Source: a bacterium
Lineage (GTDB): Bacteria > Planctomycetota > UBA8108 > UBA1146
NCBI GenBank assembly: GCA_029976805.1
Contig: JAPOLY010000022.1
Coordinates: 1 to 36,365, forward strand
Direction of reading: 5' to 3'
DNA: 36,365 nt
Shown: piece by piece, positions 26,501 through 33,550 of the stretch
Layout: each line of letters begins with the position of its first letter
Position numbering within the stretch: position 1 is the first letter of the stretch
The notes under the pieces: generated by a model
What the model saw: the letters and a program-made list of their open reading frames with translations, nothing else
Databases searched by the model: none
What the model was told of the DNA's origin: nothing
Position numbers and translations under genes: made by a program

Positions 26501-26947
26501 TCCTTCGAGAGTCACCAGTTGTGTGGCATCGATGCGGGCCTGATCGGCAAAGCGACCGGGCCAATCGAATCGAACCAGTTTCACCATCAGATCAGCGGGG
26601 AGGGTTGAATCCCCCTCTGAGTAGACGATTCCAGAGATCACGCCCCGGCCTGCAGCAGGGATCTTGGGAGGTTCAGGGTTCTTGCCCTGATCCAGCACGA
26701 TCTCCGGCAACTCTTCCACTTCCTCGGAAATCTCCGACTGCACCGGGGCATTATCTGGAAGAACAGGGGAATCCGGGTCCCCCAAAATCATGAGCGCACC
26801 GACGATCAGGAAGACCACCAACGCCAGGGCTGTCAGCAAGACACGAGGTTGCACTCTTTCACTCCCGACTGTCCCTGAAGAGTCTCTGTCACCGAAATTC
26901 CATTGTCCACTGATGGACGAATGACCCGGAGGTGCAGTTCCAACCAC
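23537..26947 (-). CDS. giant single-pass protein of carboxypeptidase regulatory-like (Ig-type) repeats
   Basis: An 1136-aa protein. A short N-terminus, one membrane helix (VLLTALALVVFLIVGALMILG, about 36-56) and an acidic linker (SEEVEELPEIVLDQ) precede roughly ten beta-sandwich repeats. Each repeat has the form 'SG.V.....PV.GA.V.L........TD..G.F.F..L..G.Y.....'; examples are ISGKVVDRLGDPVVGVDVRL, SGRFVDSQGTPVPGVKVQV, FSGWVLCEGIPVAGAVVSI and LTGYLFDGASREPVSNALVRV. This is the CarboxypepD_reg-like/CnaB-like fold, normally structural or adhesive, with no peptidase domain here. The start is unclear: GTG 26947 has GAGGG only 1-2 nt upstream, while an in-frame GTG 31 codons later (GSERVQPR) has GGGAG 8 nt upstream. 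It is divergent from comEC and followed by a terminator. Confidence 0.85.
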   Translation of the reverse strand: MVGTAPPGHSSISGQWNFGDRDSSGTVGSERVQPRVLLTALALVVFLIVGALMILGDPDSPVLPDNAPVQSEISEEVEELPEIVLDQGKNPEPPKIPAAGRGVISGIVYSEGDSTLPADLMVKLVRFDWPGRFADQARIDATQLVTLEGDFGLQDDLPLIRELRGIISEIDRRPCESDGSFRFDGLAAGSYLVCAAGPDSIWSPATERSVLGDRTGWESECEIPLQPTRSVTVQVLSDGRAVADAWVGLRGEIVDRAALPDSLNLPVEEVWLYLLNDPFVSARTDSKGLVSFPVLPAIPYLIFARKDGVGTGESHTSREDPRLQRVELIQGGTVSGIVMGYDDQVVAGAEIELSYDGNINTEYFVPGVEGVSAEDGTFTFTDLKPGTYEMKVGLSGYQTRRLDDLIVNPAQELFEEVLLLKGHRISGKVVDRLGDPVVGVDVRLRPDRGPAVPTDPEGRFEFDTLDPRTYRVLVESPCVLRSSTETPVDAEPLVIVVEDGGVVSGRFVDSQGTPVPGVKVQVSDRARSEVRDQYSSAVSGLDGTFSVCSEVVSDSETPLVLFAFSPEHEKLVLDLQQGLGEMGDLVLSPASRIFGITRAPDGTPLAGVALEFTSGERPEWDPTGNMKRQSFSDSEGFYEFHLPVSSRSWTLAADHPDFTASEPIEIPAGEAGRSIPVDVVLTKGASLEVVVTTSGEPVQGATVELSRNRGWNFVRKVGVTDERGECRFSGLGDSDLSVKVTKSGFGSALTGIELTKDGEHRVEVSLDSPISFSGWVLCEGIPVAGAVVSIRDVSRTERQGITDSRGEFRVESLAAGALRVDVRADGYQFRRVEGVDPRESPLTITVDKTHDLTGYLFDGASREPVSNALVRVTAVNESGQSIRGGRRIRSRRSDEEGVFVSPDLRPGFYKVQITSPDHLPLEQILSIPTVPEVVEFPLQRGERIYLQVTNENGLPLDGVRVRPDVRKDRQRNRGEWVSLPTSRRLDTDSNGELSIGGLEEGPHRLRLSKFGYLPKSELVDVGISTRSEVQRYVLIRGGYIKGTVFLTDGEVATRQKMICTGVDETGKEYEETRSTNRDGFFSFGPFPTGEFAIGIPAGDGGASPGLGIRLLSNGAPVSVQLMAPEDVEIDLQVFPQ

Positions 26948-27034
26948 CCCTCACATGAACATCATCGTAAAAGTTCGGGTCTTCGATTGCGACCCTTCTT
27001 CAAGCCCCTCGAGCTCAACGTGGAGGATTCATTG

Positions 27035-29374
27035 GTGATTCCAGATGGCGGTCACCCTGAAAGCAGTCCCCCTGAAACAGGTCGCTTTCATTTAGCCCCG
27101 GTTCTTTGGCCTGTTCTCTTTCTCTGGCTGGGAACCCTGTCCTCGGAGATATGGAGTCATTGGCTTCCAGGTCAAACTCTTCCCGCTCTCTGGATTGCGT
27201 GCAGTTTTATTGCAGTAGGTCTTGTCCAACGGGACCTCTCCGGTTTGCTTCTGCAGACCATCGTCCCTTTCTTTATCGGGATTCACATCACACCACCAGA
27301 TTGTCCACCGGCGGACCTCACCTCAGCACCTGTCCGCATCAGCGGTGAAGTGATTTCTCCTCCACGATTTGTTCGCACCCGATCCGGCACCCCGAACAGT
27401 GCACAAGTTCGAATGAAATTGGATCGGTTGATCGGGGCGACTGGCCCGCTTCAGGGACATTTAATCATCGAATCTCCTGCGAACCTGTTGCACGTCGGCC
27501 GGGGAGCACGAGTCGAGGTTCAATTGAATGAGGGAGAAGGAGTTCTTCGCAAAGTATCCCGCTGGGGTGGGGCTCTTTCCGACGCCAATGAAAATCTGCT
27601 CGGACACTTTGATCTCCTGAGACAGGACCTCTCTCGTCGCTGGCAGCCGATAGCAAAAGGCTGGGCTTCGGTACTGGTGCTGGGGGAACGCAAACTCCTG
27701 CCACCGGAAGTCATCGATACCTATCGAGAGACAGGACTCGCCCATTTGCTGGCCATCAGTGGTCTGCACGTCGGACTCCTCTTGGGAATTCTCAACGGTC
27801 TGGGACGCAGATTGCCGGGAAGGATCCGAAAAGCATGGAACCTCACCACCCCAGTGATTCTGATTCTGCAAACCCTTCTCTCGGGAGCAGACGCTCCCGC
27901 GATCCGTGCGACAACCACCGCCATTCTGATCGTCTGGGGATTCCATGCAGGCAGGGTCCTGTCACCGATCCACACTCTATCCATCTGTCTGGCGGTCTGG
28001 TGCATGACGGGAAAAGCTCCCCCTGACCCGGGCGCAACAATCTCACTCTCTGCCATTCTGGGATTGTTGATGCAGAAAAAACCGGACAATCTTTTGGACG
28101 AAATGGGACTGAGCAGGAAGTCGACAGGTTCGAGATGGACCTTACCGATTCGAAGCGGCTATGTGGCATTTTTCGGTGCTCATGCGGCACTGGTCTGGTG
28201 GTCACCACTGATCTGCTTTTGGGGTCCACTGATGACACTGCTGATTTTGCCCTGGGTCATCGGAGTCCTTATCGTCGCCATTAGCTCGCTCATGTTGTTG
28301 CCATGGATTCCCCTGGAAGCCTGGAGTCCATTCTGGATATTCCTCGAAGCCGGATTGATCTCTCTCCCCGAAGCATTTGACCGGCTACCCGGGACGCCTT
28401 TCATCCTGCCCCCCCTGAGCCCCATCAGCTGGACATTGATTTTCACTGTGACACTCCTGTTATTGACATTCAGAATCCGATCGGTTCCGTCAGCCATCCC
28501 CGCTATCTCGATTGCCCTGATCAGTTCTCTGTGGCTTCCCCTATTCCTTCAGGAAACACGTCTTCATGTGGAGTTGTTCTCCAGAGGGCGAGGTCAAGCT
28601 CTCTTCATCGCTGCCGGAAAGACCCGACTCCTCTTCGACGCCGGAGACACCTCCACCCACGACGGTGGTTACTCCCGCATTCGCCAACGATTATGGAAGA
28701 TGGGAGTCAGACAGATCGACGCGCTGTTCCTCTCCCACCCCCATCTCGACCATCAGGGTGCAGTTCCCGGGTTAATTCAGCAGGGCATCCTCAAAAGAAT
28801 TGTGGTTACCAAATCCTATGACTCTTATGCCACCGGTCGCAGCATGTTGAAGCTGGCACACAGATACCAGATTCCGGTGACATGCCTGCAACGTGGCCAG
28901 AGATGGCAACTGGAAGATTTCCGAATCACCGTGATTTCAGATGGGATACCCCAGCACTTGGGTCCAACTGCCAACGATTTGTCTCCCTTGTTGCTGATTG
29001 AAGTCGCAGGGACCGCTCTCCTCACCACTGGAGACGCAACCGCTCCTGTTCTCGCTTCGACCCCCATACTGGGCCCACTGGATCACGCCCTGCTCCCTCA
29101 CCATGGTGCTCCCACTGAAGGAGTCGCTTCATGGTTAGGAACTCTGCAACCGAGCCACCTTTGGATCGCTCGCAAAGAACCGATCCCACGCCAAACAGAC
29201 TTTCAACTGAATCAATTCTCCGGCTATCGGATTCTCTTTCATGGGGCGGTCTGGAAGGAAAACACAGGATGCCCACTAGAGAAGAACATTCTGTTTCTGA
29301 ACACCCGCCAGTTCGTGCTTTTTCAAAAGCCTTCCAGCGTCACCAGAAAAGAAAAAGAGTCATCCTGTAATTAA
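27035..29374 (+). CDS. comEC: ComEC/Rec2-type competence DNA channel
   Basis: Inner-membrane channel for single-stranded DNA during transformation. From the chosen start it is 779 aa. N-terminal helices (APVLWPVLFLWLGTL; LPALWIACSFIAVGLVQ) are followed by a soluble OB-like part (ADLTSAPVRISGEVISPPRFV). The Competence domain has the family motif GLAHLLAISGLHVGLLLG (about residue 235) and many helices to about 500. A C-terminal metallo-beta-lactamase domain has LLFDAGDTSTHDGG, the zinc motif SHPHLDHQG (about 567), LLTTGDAT and LLPHHGAP. The track ATG at 26903 overlaps the divergent gene and lacks a ribosome site. GTG 27035 (or TTG 27032) follows GGAGG at 27022-27026 with proper spacing. Together with the pilMNOPQ genes it suggests competence, although it is transcribed alone. 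Confidence 0.92.
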   Translation: MIPDGGHPESSPPETGRFHLAPVLWPVLFLWLGTLSSEIWSHWLPGQTLPALWIACSFIAVGLVQRDLSGLLLQTIVPFFIGIHITPPDCPPADLTSAPVRISGEVISPPRFVRTRSGTPNSAQVRMKLDRLIGATGPLQGHLIIESPANLLHVGRGARVEVQLNEGEGVLRKVSRWGGALSDANENLLGHFDLLRQDLSRRWQPIAKGWASVLVLGERKLLPPEVIDTYRETGLAHLLAISGLHVGLLLGILNGLGRRLPGRIRKAWNLTTPVILILQTLLSGADAPAIRATTTAILIVWGFHAGRVLSPIHTLSICLAVWCMTGKAPPDPGATISLSAILGLLMQKKPDNLLDEMGLSRKSTGSRWTLPIRSGYVAFFGAHAALVWWSPLICFWGPLMTLLILPWVIGVLIVAISSLMLLPWIPLEAWSPFWIFLEAGLISLPEAFDRLPGTPFILPPLSPISWTLIFTVTLLLLTFRIRSVPSAIPAISIALISSLWLPLFLQETRLHVELFSRGRGQALFIAAGKTRLLFDAGDTSTHDGGYSRIRQRLWKMGVRQIDALFLSHPHLDHQGAVPGLIQQGILKRIVVTKSYDSYATGRSMLKLAHRYQIPVTCLQRGQRWQLEDFRITVISDGIPQHLGPTANDLSPLLLIEVAGTALLTTGDATAPVLASTPILGPLDHALLPHHGAPTEGVASWLGTLQPSHLWIARKEPIPRQTDFQLNQFSGYRILFHGAVWKENTGCPLEKNILFLNTRQFVLFQKPSSVTRKEKESSCN

Positions 29375-29409
29375 AAGAAGCGAGGACCCCTCGGGAGAGG
29401 AGCCCTCGC
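29369..29409 (-). terminator. terminator of the fasciclin/CIA30 gene (convergent with comEC)
   Basis: On the minus strand GCGAGG-GCT-CCTC-TCCC-GAGG-GGT-CCTCGC forms an extended imperfect hairpin (6-bp outer and 4-bp inner stems). It is followed by TTCTTTTAATTA. It lies about 40 nt beyond the stop of the gene at 29452. A second hairpin, CACGGA-CAATA-TCCGTG (29414-29430), lies between. It sits in the 77-nt space between two convergent genes and may also limit read-through from comEC. Confidence 0.65.
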
Positions 29410-29451
29410 GTGACACGGACAATATCCGTGAGGAGGTGTGTCAGTAGGAAA

Positions 29452-30801
29452 TCAGTTGGAAGTCTCGGCTTGCGCCAAATTTCTTCCGTCAGTCGAAACC
29501 GCCTGAATGTTGTCGATCTCGAGGCGGAAAGGACCGGCCTTCTTGTCGTAGATGTAGAAGTCGATACCACGCACCTGATCGGGAGTGATCGTTCCCGGCA
29601 ACTTCTGTCCGAAGAAGTGACGCTCCATTTCATCGATCTTGATCGTGACGGTCTGCCACTCACCCGCAATGGTGTCAAAGCGAGTCCAGAAGGAGTCTCC
29701 CCCAGAGCCACTGGATCCACGGGTTCCAAAGATGTAGGTGCGGCCATCCCCTTTGACCCGGAACTGGATCGAATCGGAACCATCCATGGCGCCACGGGGA
29801 AGAGCACAACGCATCGAAGAGAATCCACCATTGTTTCTCAGGGAAGTCTCACCCTCAAAGACCAGAGTCGCTCCCTTGCCACCATGGCTGATCTTTCCGG
29901 TGGAAAGGCCGCCCATGACGCCGTCGAGCACCGTTCTCCAGCCGCGAACTTCGTTCGAATCCCGGAAACTGAAAATCATGTTGCCCACTTCCAGGTCACT
30001 GGCCTGCTCCTTGGCAGCTTCGCTGTTCCCGGAGACCTTCTCAGAAGAAGAGATCGCCATGTCACCGCGCAGGACGGCGTCGATGATGCCCCGGAGCTCC
30101 CAGGCCAGTTCATGACTGTCGGACATCTTGTCCGCTTCCATCTTGCGGCCCTTGATCACCTGGCGCTCCTCATTGGTCAATCCAAAGCCTCCACCGAGGA
30201 CCAGTGCATCCAAAGCCGTAGCATAGACGGCACAGCAGGCGGCAGGATCGCCGTCATTGAAGAGCGGAACCCCACGGCTGATGGCACTCATCAGGTAAGT
30301 CTCGAGGGGGTTCTCCTGGACCGGTGGCAACAGCACCCGGTCGATGACGTGAATCACACCATTGCTGGCCAGAAGGTCGACCGCATCGACGGCGGCGTCA
30401 CCGATAAGCACGCGGCCGCGAATGACACTGACGTCTAGGGTGGTCCCTGCGAGGGTCTCGACCTCATCGACATTGACGACCTGATCCGACGTCACCTTTC
30501 CGGCGACAACATGGTGCAGGAGGATTCTCTGAAGCTGGGGACGCCCGCGATCGGTCAGAAGAAACTTCAGGGTGTCCGCATCTACTTTGGCAAAAGCCTC
30601 ATCGGTCGGTGCGAAGACGGTCAAAGGGCCTTCGCCCGCCAGAGCGTCCACGAGGCCGGCGGCCTGAACGGCTGCCACGAGGGTCTTGAAGTTGTCAGCC
30701 CCGACAGCCAGATCGACGATGGTGTCGCCGGCTTCGGCCTTTGAGCCGGAAAACAGGCCCAAAAAGCCACAAAGGGTCAGAATCAGCAGCGATTTACTCA
30801 T
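29452..30801 (-). CDS. secreted fasciclin (FAS1) - CIA30 domain fusion protein
   Basis: A 449-aa exported protein with signal peptide SLLILTLCGFLGLFSGSKAEA (cleavage near residue 23). Residues about 25-155 form a FAS1/beta-Ig-H3 domain: TIVDLAVGADNFKTLVAAVQAAGL, LTVFAPTDEAFAKV, LQRILLHHVVAGKV and NGVIHVIDRVLLPP. About 160-245 is a spacer domain (ISRGVPLFNDGDPAACCAVYATALDAL). About 275-440 matches complex-I-intermediate-associated protein 30 (CIA30/NDUFAF1): WRTVLDGVMGGLSTGKI, GFSSMRCALP, IQFRVKGDGRTYIFGTR and GEWQTVTIKIDEM. Start ATG 30801 has GGAAAGAAG upstream; the track start 30828 is a GTG without a site. FAS1 usually mediates adhesion. The CIA30 fold is carbohydrate-binding-like. Its role here is unknown. 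It is monocistronic with its own terminator. Confidence 0.88.
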   Translation of the reverse strand: MSKSLLILTLCGFLGLFSGSKAEAGDTIVDLAVGADNFKTLVAAVQAAGLVDALAGEGPLTVFAPTDEAFAKVDADTLKFLLTDRGRPQLQRILLHHVVAGKVTSDQVVNVDEVETLAGTTLDVSVIRGRVLIGDAAVDAVDLLASNGVIHVIDRVLLPPVQENPLETYLMSAISRGVPLFNDGDPAACCAVYATALDALVLGGGFGLTNEERQVIKGRKMEADKMSDSHELAWELRGIIDAVLRGDMAISSSEKVSGNSEAAKEQASDLEVGNMIFSFRDSNEVRGWRTVLDGVMGGLSTGKISHGGKGATLVFEGETSLRNNGGFSSMRCALPRGAMDGSDSIQFRVKGDGRTYIFGTRGSSGSGGDSFWTRFDTIAGEWQTVTIKIDEMERHFFGQKLPGTITPDQVRGIDFYIYDKKAGPFRLEIDNIQAVSTDGRNLAQAETSN

Positions 30802-30855
30802 GATCTTCTTTCCGTGTTGGAGATACACCTCTTCTACTCCGGATTCGGCGGAATG

Positions 30856-30873
30856 AAATCGTTCAAATCGTTC
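30856..30873. repeat. perfect 9-bp tandem repeat in the fasciclin-mtnA divergent region
   Basis: AAATCGTTC occurs twice head to tail (30856-30864 and 30865-30873), followed by AAG. It lies 55 nt upstream of the fasciclin-gene start and about 130 nt upstream of the mtnA start, in the shared upstream region. The 9-bp period is close to one helical turn, which would suit side-by-side binding of a regulator. This is suggestive only. Confidence 0.5.
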
Positions 30874-30898
30874 AAGTCACCTGGGTCGCCTCATAAAT

Positions 30899-30920
30899 AG
30901 AGACCCATGGGTCTCTTTTT
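30899..30920 (+). promoter_or_regulatory. perfect dyad followed by a T-run upstream of mtnA (attenuator, terminator or operator)
   Basis: AGAGACC-CATG-GGTCTCT is an 18-bp perfect palindrome immediately followed by TTTT (30917-30920). On the plus strand this has the form of a compact intrinsic terminator, 80 nt before the mtnA start. No plus-strand gene lies just upstream. It could therefore act as a leader attenuator of mtnA if transcription starts further left, or the palindrome could be an operator. On the minus strand there is no U-tract. Confidence 0.5.
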
Positions 30921-30922
30921 GC

Positions 30923-30949
30923 CAACTTGCCCCTTTCTCAACTTGCCCC
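30923..30949. repeat. 11-bp direct repeat just upstream of mtnA
   Basis: CAACTTGCCCC occurs at 30923-30933 and again at 30939-30949, a period of 16 bp, with CTTTC-rich spacing. The second copy abuts an ATG (30951) that is in frame with mtnA but lacks a Shine-Dalgarno. The repeats make coding here unlikely and support the later TTG start. Confidence 0.55.
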
Positions 30950-30998
30950 AATGGGTGCTTCCCTCAATCATGTCGCTGTTCCCGGTGAAAGGACCCCA

Positions 30999-32078
30999 TT
31001 GAGCGATCCGCATCCCGATCCCCCATCGCACTCACCGACCGACCGCAATTTTTTCACCCTGCACTGGCAAGGGAACGTCGACGGCTCCCTTCTTCTGCTC
31101 GATCAAACCCGACTCCCCCATGAAGAAACGATTCTCGATCTTCACTCTCCAGAAGAGGTCATCGACTGCATCGTTCGCCTTGCGGTTCGTGGTGCTCCCG
31201 CGATCGGAGTTGCAGGAGCCTACGCTCTCTGCCTCGCCACCCGCGGTATGACAAATCGGGAACAGATACTTGAACGCTTGCATGCCGTCGCCCCCCGTGT
31301 CAGGGATTGCCGCCCCACTGCCGTCAACCTGAAAACGATGGTCGAGCGGATGATGCACTCTCTCGATGACACAGAAGTCGGTTCGACCAGCGGGCTCGAC
31401 CTTCGCAACCACCTGCTCGATTTGGCCCAGACCATTGACCAGGAGGATCAGGACTTTTGTGACCGAATCGGACGGTCGGGAGCAGATGTCGTTCCGGAAG
31501 GGGGAACGGTCATCACCCATTGCAATGCCGGCGCCCTGGCCACGGCCGGCTCGGGAACCGCGCTTTCTGTGCTATATGCCGCCTGGGAATCCGGACGAAG
31601 ATTCAACGTTCTCGCGGATGAAACTCGACCTCTGCTTCAGGGATCCCGTATCACCGCATGGGAACTGCAAAAGAAGGGAATCCCGGTGGAAGTGATCTGC
31701 GACGGTGCTGCCGGCAGTTACTTCCAAAGGGGCAAGATCGACATGGTCATCACCGGAGCCGATCGAATTGCCGCCAATGGCGACACGGCCAACAAGATCG
31801 GGACATACATGCTGGCGACTCTCGCTGCTGCACATGATGTTCCCTTCTATATCGCAGCTCCTTCCAGCACCTTCGATTTTCAGACGGAAAGTGGTCAACT
31901 CATCCCCATTGAAGAACGGGATGAAAAGGAAATCTGGTATCCTTTGGGGGAGAATCGACCTGAGGGAAAGATCCGATACGGAAACCCCGCTTTCGATGTC
32001 ACTCCAGCTTCCCTGATCAAAGGCTGGATCACCGAGGAAGGGATCCTGCAGCCTCCATTTTCAGAGATTCGGGATTGA
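30999..32078 (+). CDS. mtnA: S-methyl-5-thioribose-1-phosphate isomerase
   Basis: Methionine-salvage enzyme that isomerises methylthioribose-1-phosphate to the ribulose form. Family motifs: LVRGAPAIG-type segment AVRGAPAIGVAGAYAL, TAVNLKTMVERM, the catalytic-Cys segment ITHCNAGALATAGSGTALSVL, LADETRPLLQGSRITAWEL, and the catalytic Asp in ITGADRIAANGDTANKIGTYMLA. It ends with the usual FDVTPASLI. I chose TTG 30999 because AAAGGA lies 5 nt upstream, giving 359 aa, close to the family size. The track ATG 30927 and ATG 30951 have no ribosome site and fall in or next to a direct repeat. No other methionine-salvage gene is in the window. The DCC gene follows 46 nt later. Confidence 0.93.
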   Translation: MSDPHPDPPSHSPTDRNFFTLHWQGNVDGSLLLLDQTRLPHEETILDLHSPEEVIDCIVRLAVRGAPAIGVAGAYALCLATRGMTNREQILERLHAVAPRVRDCRPTAVNLKTMVERMMHSLDDTEVGSTSGLDLRNHLLDLAQTIDQEDQDFCDRIGRSGADVVPEGGTVITHCNAGALATAGSGTALSVLYAAWESGRRFNVLADETRPLLQGSRITAWELQKKGIPVEVICDGAAGSYFQRGKIDMVITGADRIAANGDTANKIGTYMLATLAAAHDVPFYIAAPSSTFDFQTESGQLIPIEERDEKEIWYPLGENRPEGKIRYGNPAFDVTPASLIKGWITEEGILQPPFSEIRD

Positions 32079-32124
32079 CCAGGTCTGAGAGATCCACAAC
32101 CGGAGAGACCCACAAGGAGAAACC

Positions 32125-33027
32125 TTGAACGAATCAGCTCCAAAGAAACCAGAGACAAAATCACCGCTTCTCGCCTTTGATGGCGACTGCAGGCTTTGTG
32201 TCGGAAGTATTCGGGGGCTGGAAAAATGGGGTCTGCTCGGAGAGCTGGAAACTTGCGCAGCGACTCTCGTCACTGGAACCGATCGTGAATTTCTCGATCG
32301 CCACCGTCGTGCCGGGGAAATCGTCCTGCTGAAAAACAATCGTAGTGAAGCACTGACAGGGGCGGCAGCATTTCGCTGGATACTCCAACGACGCTTCCCA
32401 GGGTTCTTGACCCGTGCTCTCGACTTTCTCCCCATTTATCTGGTCATGACCCTCGGTTACCGATTGATCGCCTCATGGAGACGCATCGTGTTGCCCCCCC
32501 TCGCGACCCCGGACCCTCTCTTCCCGGAACCGGGTTGGGTTGTGGCCTTTCGGGCAACTCTGTCAGCAGTGTTCCTGCTCCTTGCACCGGTGTGGGTCAC
32601 ACTGCTTCATCAGAAACTGGGCATCGGGAATGGATTCGATTCCTTATTGCCTGTTGGTGGAGAGGCCCCGCCCTTCCTGTTTGTCACAGCACTGATCGTC
32701 AGCAATGCTTTGCTGACCCGGCTTCTGGGATTTCGCAGATTCAACGATCTCATCGCCGTTCAGTCATTTGTCCTGATCCTGACCCTATTGGGAAGCGGAG
32801 CCCTGCTCGCTCTGGCCAGCTGGATCACCGAGGTCCCACTGATCGTGGTGTGTATGATTCAGGTGGTCGTCTCTGCCGTCATGATTCAAAAATATTGGAT
32901 CTGGCTCGGCCTGCAGGATGGAAAAAAGGGCCTCACCGCCCAACTCACTGCCACACTTGCAGTGAGTCTGGGCGGTGCGACCCTTTGGACCGGCACTCAA
33001 CCGCTGCTCTTGAATCTCGGATTCTAG
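32125..33027 (+). CDS. DCC-family (DUF393) protein with C-terminal membrane domain
   Basis: A 300-aa protein. Residues about 13-125 are a DCC domain (thioredoxin-like, DUF393): LLAFDGDCRLCVGSIRGLEKWG carries the DxDCxxC signature, and LTGAAAFRWILQRRFPGF...LPIYLVMTLGYRLIASWRR is the usual C-terminal half. DCC proteins normally end near 130 aa. Here about 170 residues with some five hydrophobic segments follow (VVAFRATLSAVFLLLAPVWVTLL, PFLFVTALIVSNALLTRLLG, LIAVQSFVLILTLLGSGALLAL, VPLIVVCMIQVVVSAVMI, LTATLAVSLGGATLW). The start is TTG 32125 with AAGGAG 6 nt upstream. It is probably co-transcribed with mtnA. A membrane thiol-disulfide role is plausible but unproven. Confidence 0.82.
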   Translation: MNESAPKKPETKSPLLAFDGDCRLCVGSIRGLEKWGLLGELETCAATLVTGTDREFLDRHRRAGEIVLLKNNRSEALTGAAAFRWILQRRFPGFLTRALDFLPIYLVMTLGYRLIASWRRIVLPPLATPDPLFPEPGWVVAFRATLSAVFLLLAPVWVTLLHQKLGIGNGFDSLLPVGGEAPPFLFVTALIVSNALLTRLLGFRRFNDLIAVQSFVLILTLLGSGALLALASWITEVPLIVVCMIQVVVSAVMIQKYWIWLGLQDGKKGLTAQLTATLAVSLGGATLWTGTQPLLLNLGF

Positions 33028-33043
33028 AGCAGGTTTTTCAGCT

Positions 33044-33550
33044 TCAGGCTCCGGCAACCTTGCCGCGAAGAGCTTCATCCTTGGCTGCGACCTTGCTGGC
33101 CATCGAAGCCTTGTACTCGTCGAGACGAGCACGCATTTCGGCATCGGAGCTGCCAATGATCTGAGCAGCAAAGATGGCTGCATTCGTCGCACCCGGTTTA
33201 CCGATGGCAACCGTGGCGACCGGAACACCCGGAGGCATTTGAACCGTCGCCAACAGGGCGTCGAGCCCGTCGAGAGCACTCGAATCGATGGGAACACCGA
33301 TGACAGGCAACGTGGTACTGGCAGCCATCACACCGGCGAGGTGAGCAGCATGTCCAGCAGCTGCAATCACAGCAGCGTATCCTTCATCAGCGGCAGTGCT
33401 GCTGAGATGGTGAGCCACCTCAGGGGTCCTGTGGGCAGAACACACACGGACTTCCGCTTCAATTCCAAATTTGGTCAACTGATCAGCGCAGGTTTCCATC
33501 ACAGACCAATCGCTGTCACTTCCCATGACGACAAGAACCTTGTGACTCAT
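33044..33550 (-). CDS. purE: N5-carboxyaminoimidazole ribonucleotide mutase (PurE)
   Basis: Purine synthesis enzyme, 168 aa. Motifs: MGSDSDWSVMETCADQL, RVCSAHRTPEVAHHL, AAAGHAAHLAGVMAASTTLPVIGVPID, DGLDALLATVQMPPGVPVATVAIGKPGATNAA. The substrate loop reads AGHAAHL where many class I enzymes have AGGAAHL or AGMAAHL; the rest fits class I (N5-CAIR mutase). ATG 33550 overlaps the purC stop by 4 nt (ATGA), so the two are translationally coupled. It is convergent with the DCC gene with only 16 nt between stops; I saw no terminator hairpin there. Confidence 0.94.
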   Translation of the reverse strand: MSHKVLVVMGSDSDWSVMETCADQLTKFGIEAEVRVCSAHRTPEVAHHLSSTAADEGYAAVIAAAGHAAHLAGVMAASTTLPVIGVPIDSSALDGLDALLATVQMPPGVPVATVAIGKPGATNAAIFAAQIIGSSDAEMRARLDEYKASMASKVAAKDEALRGKVAGA

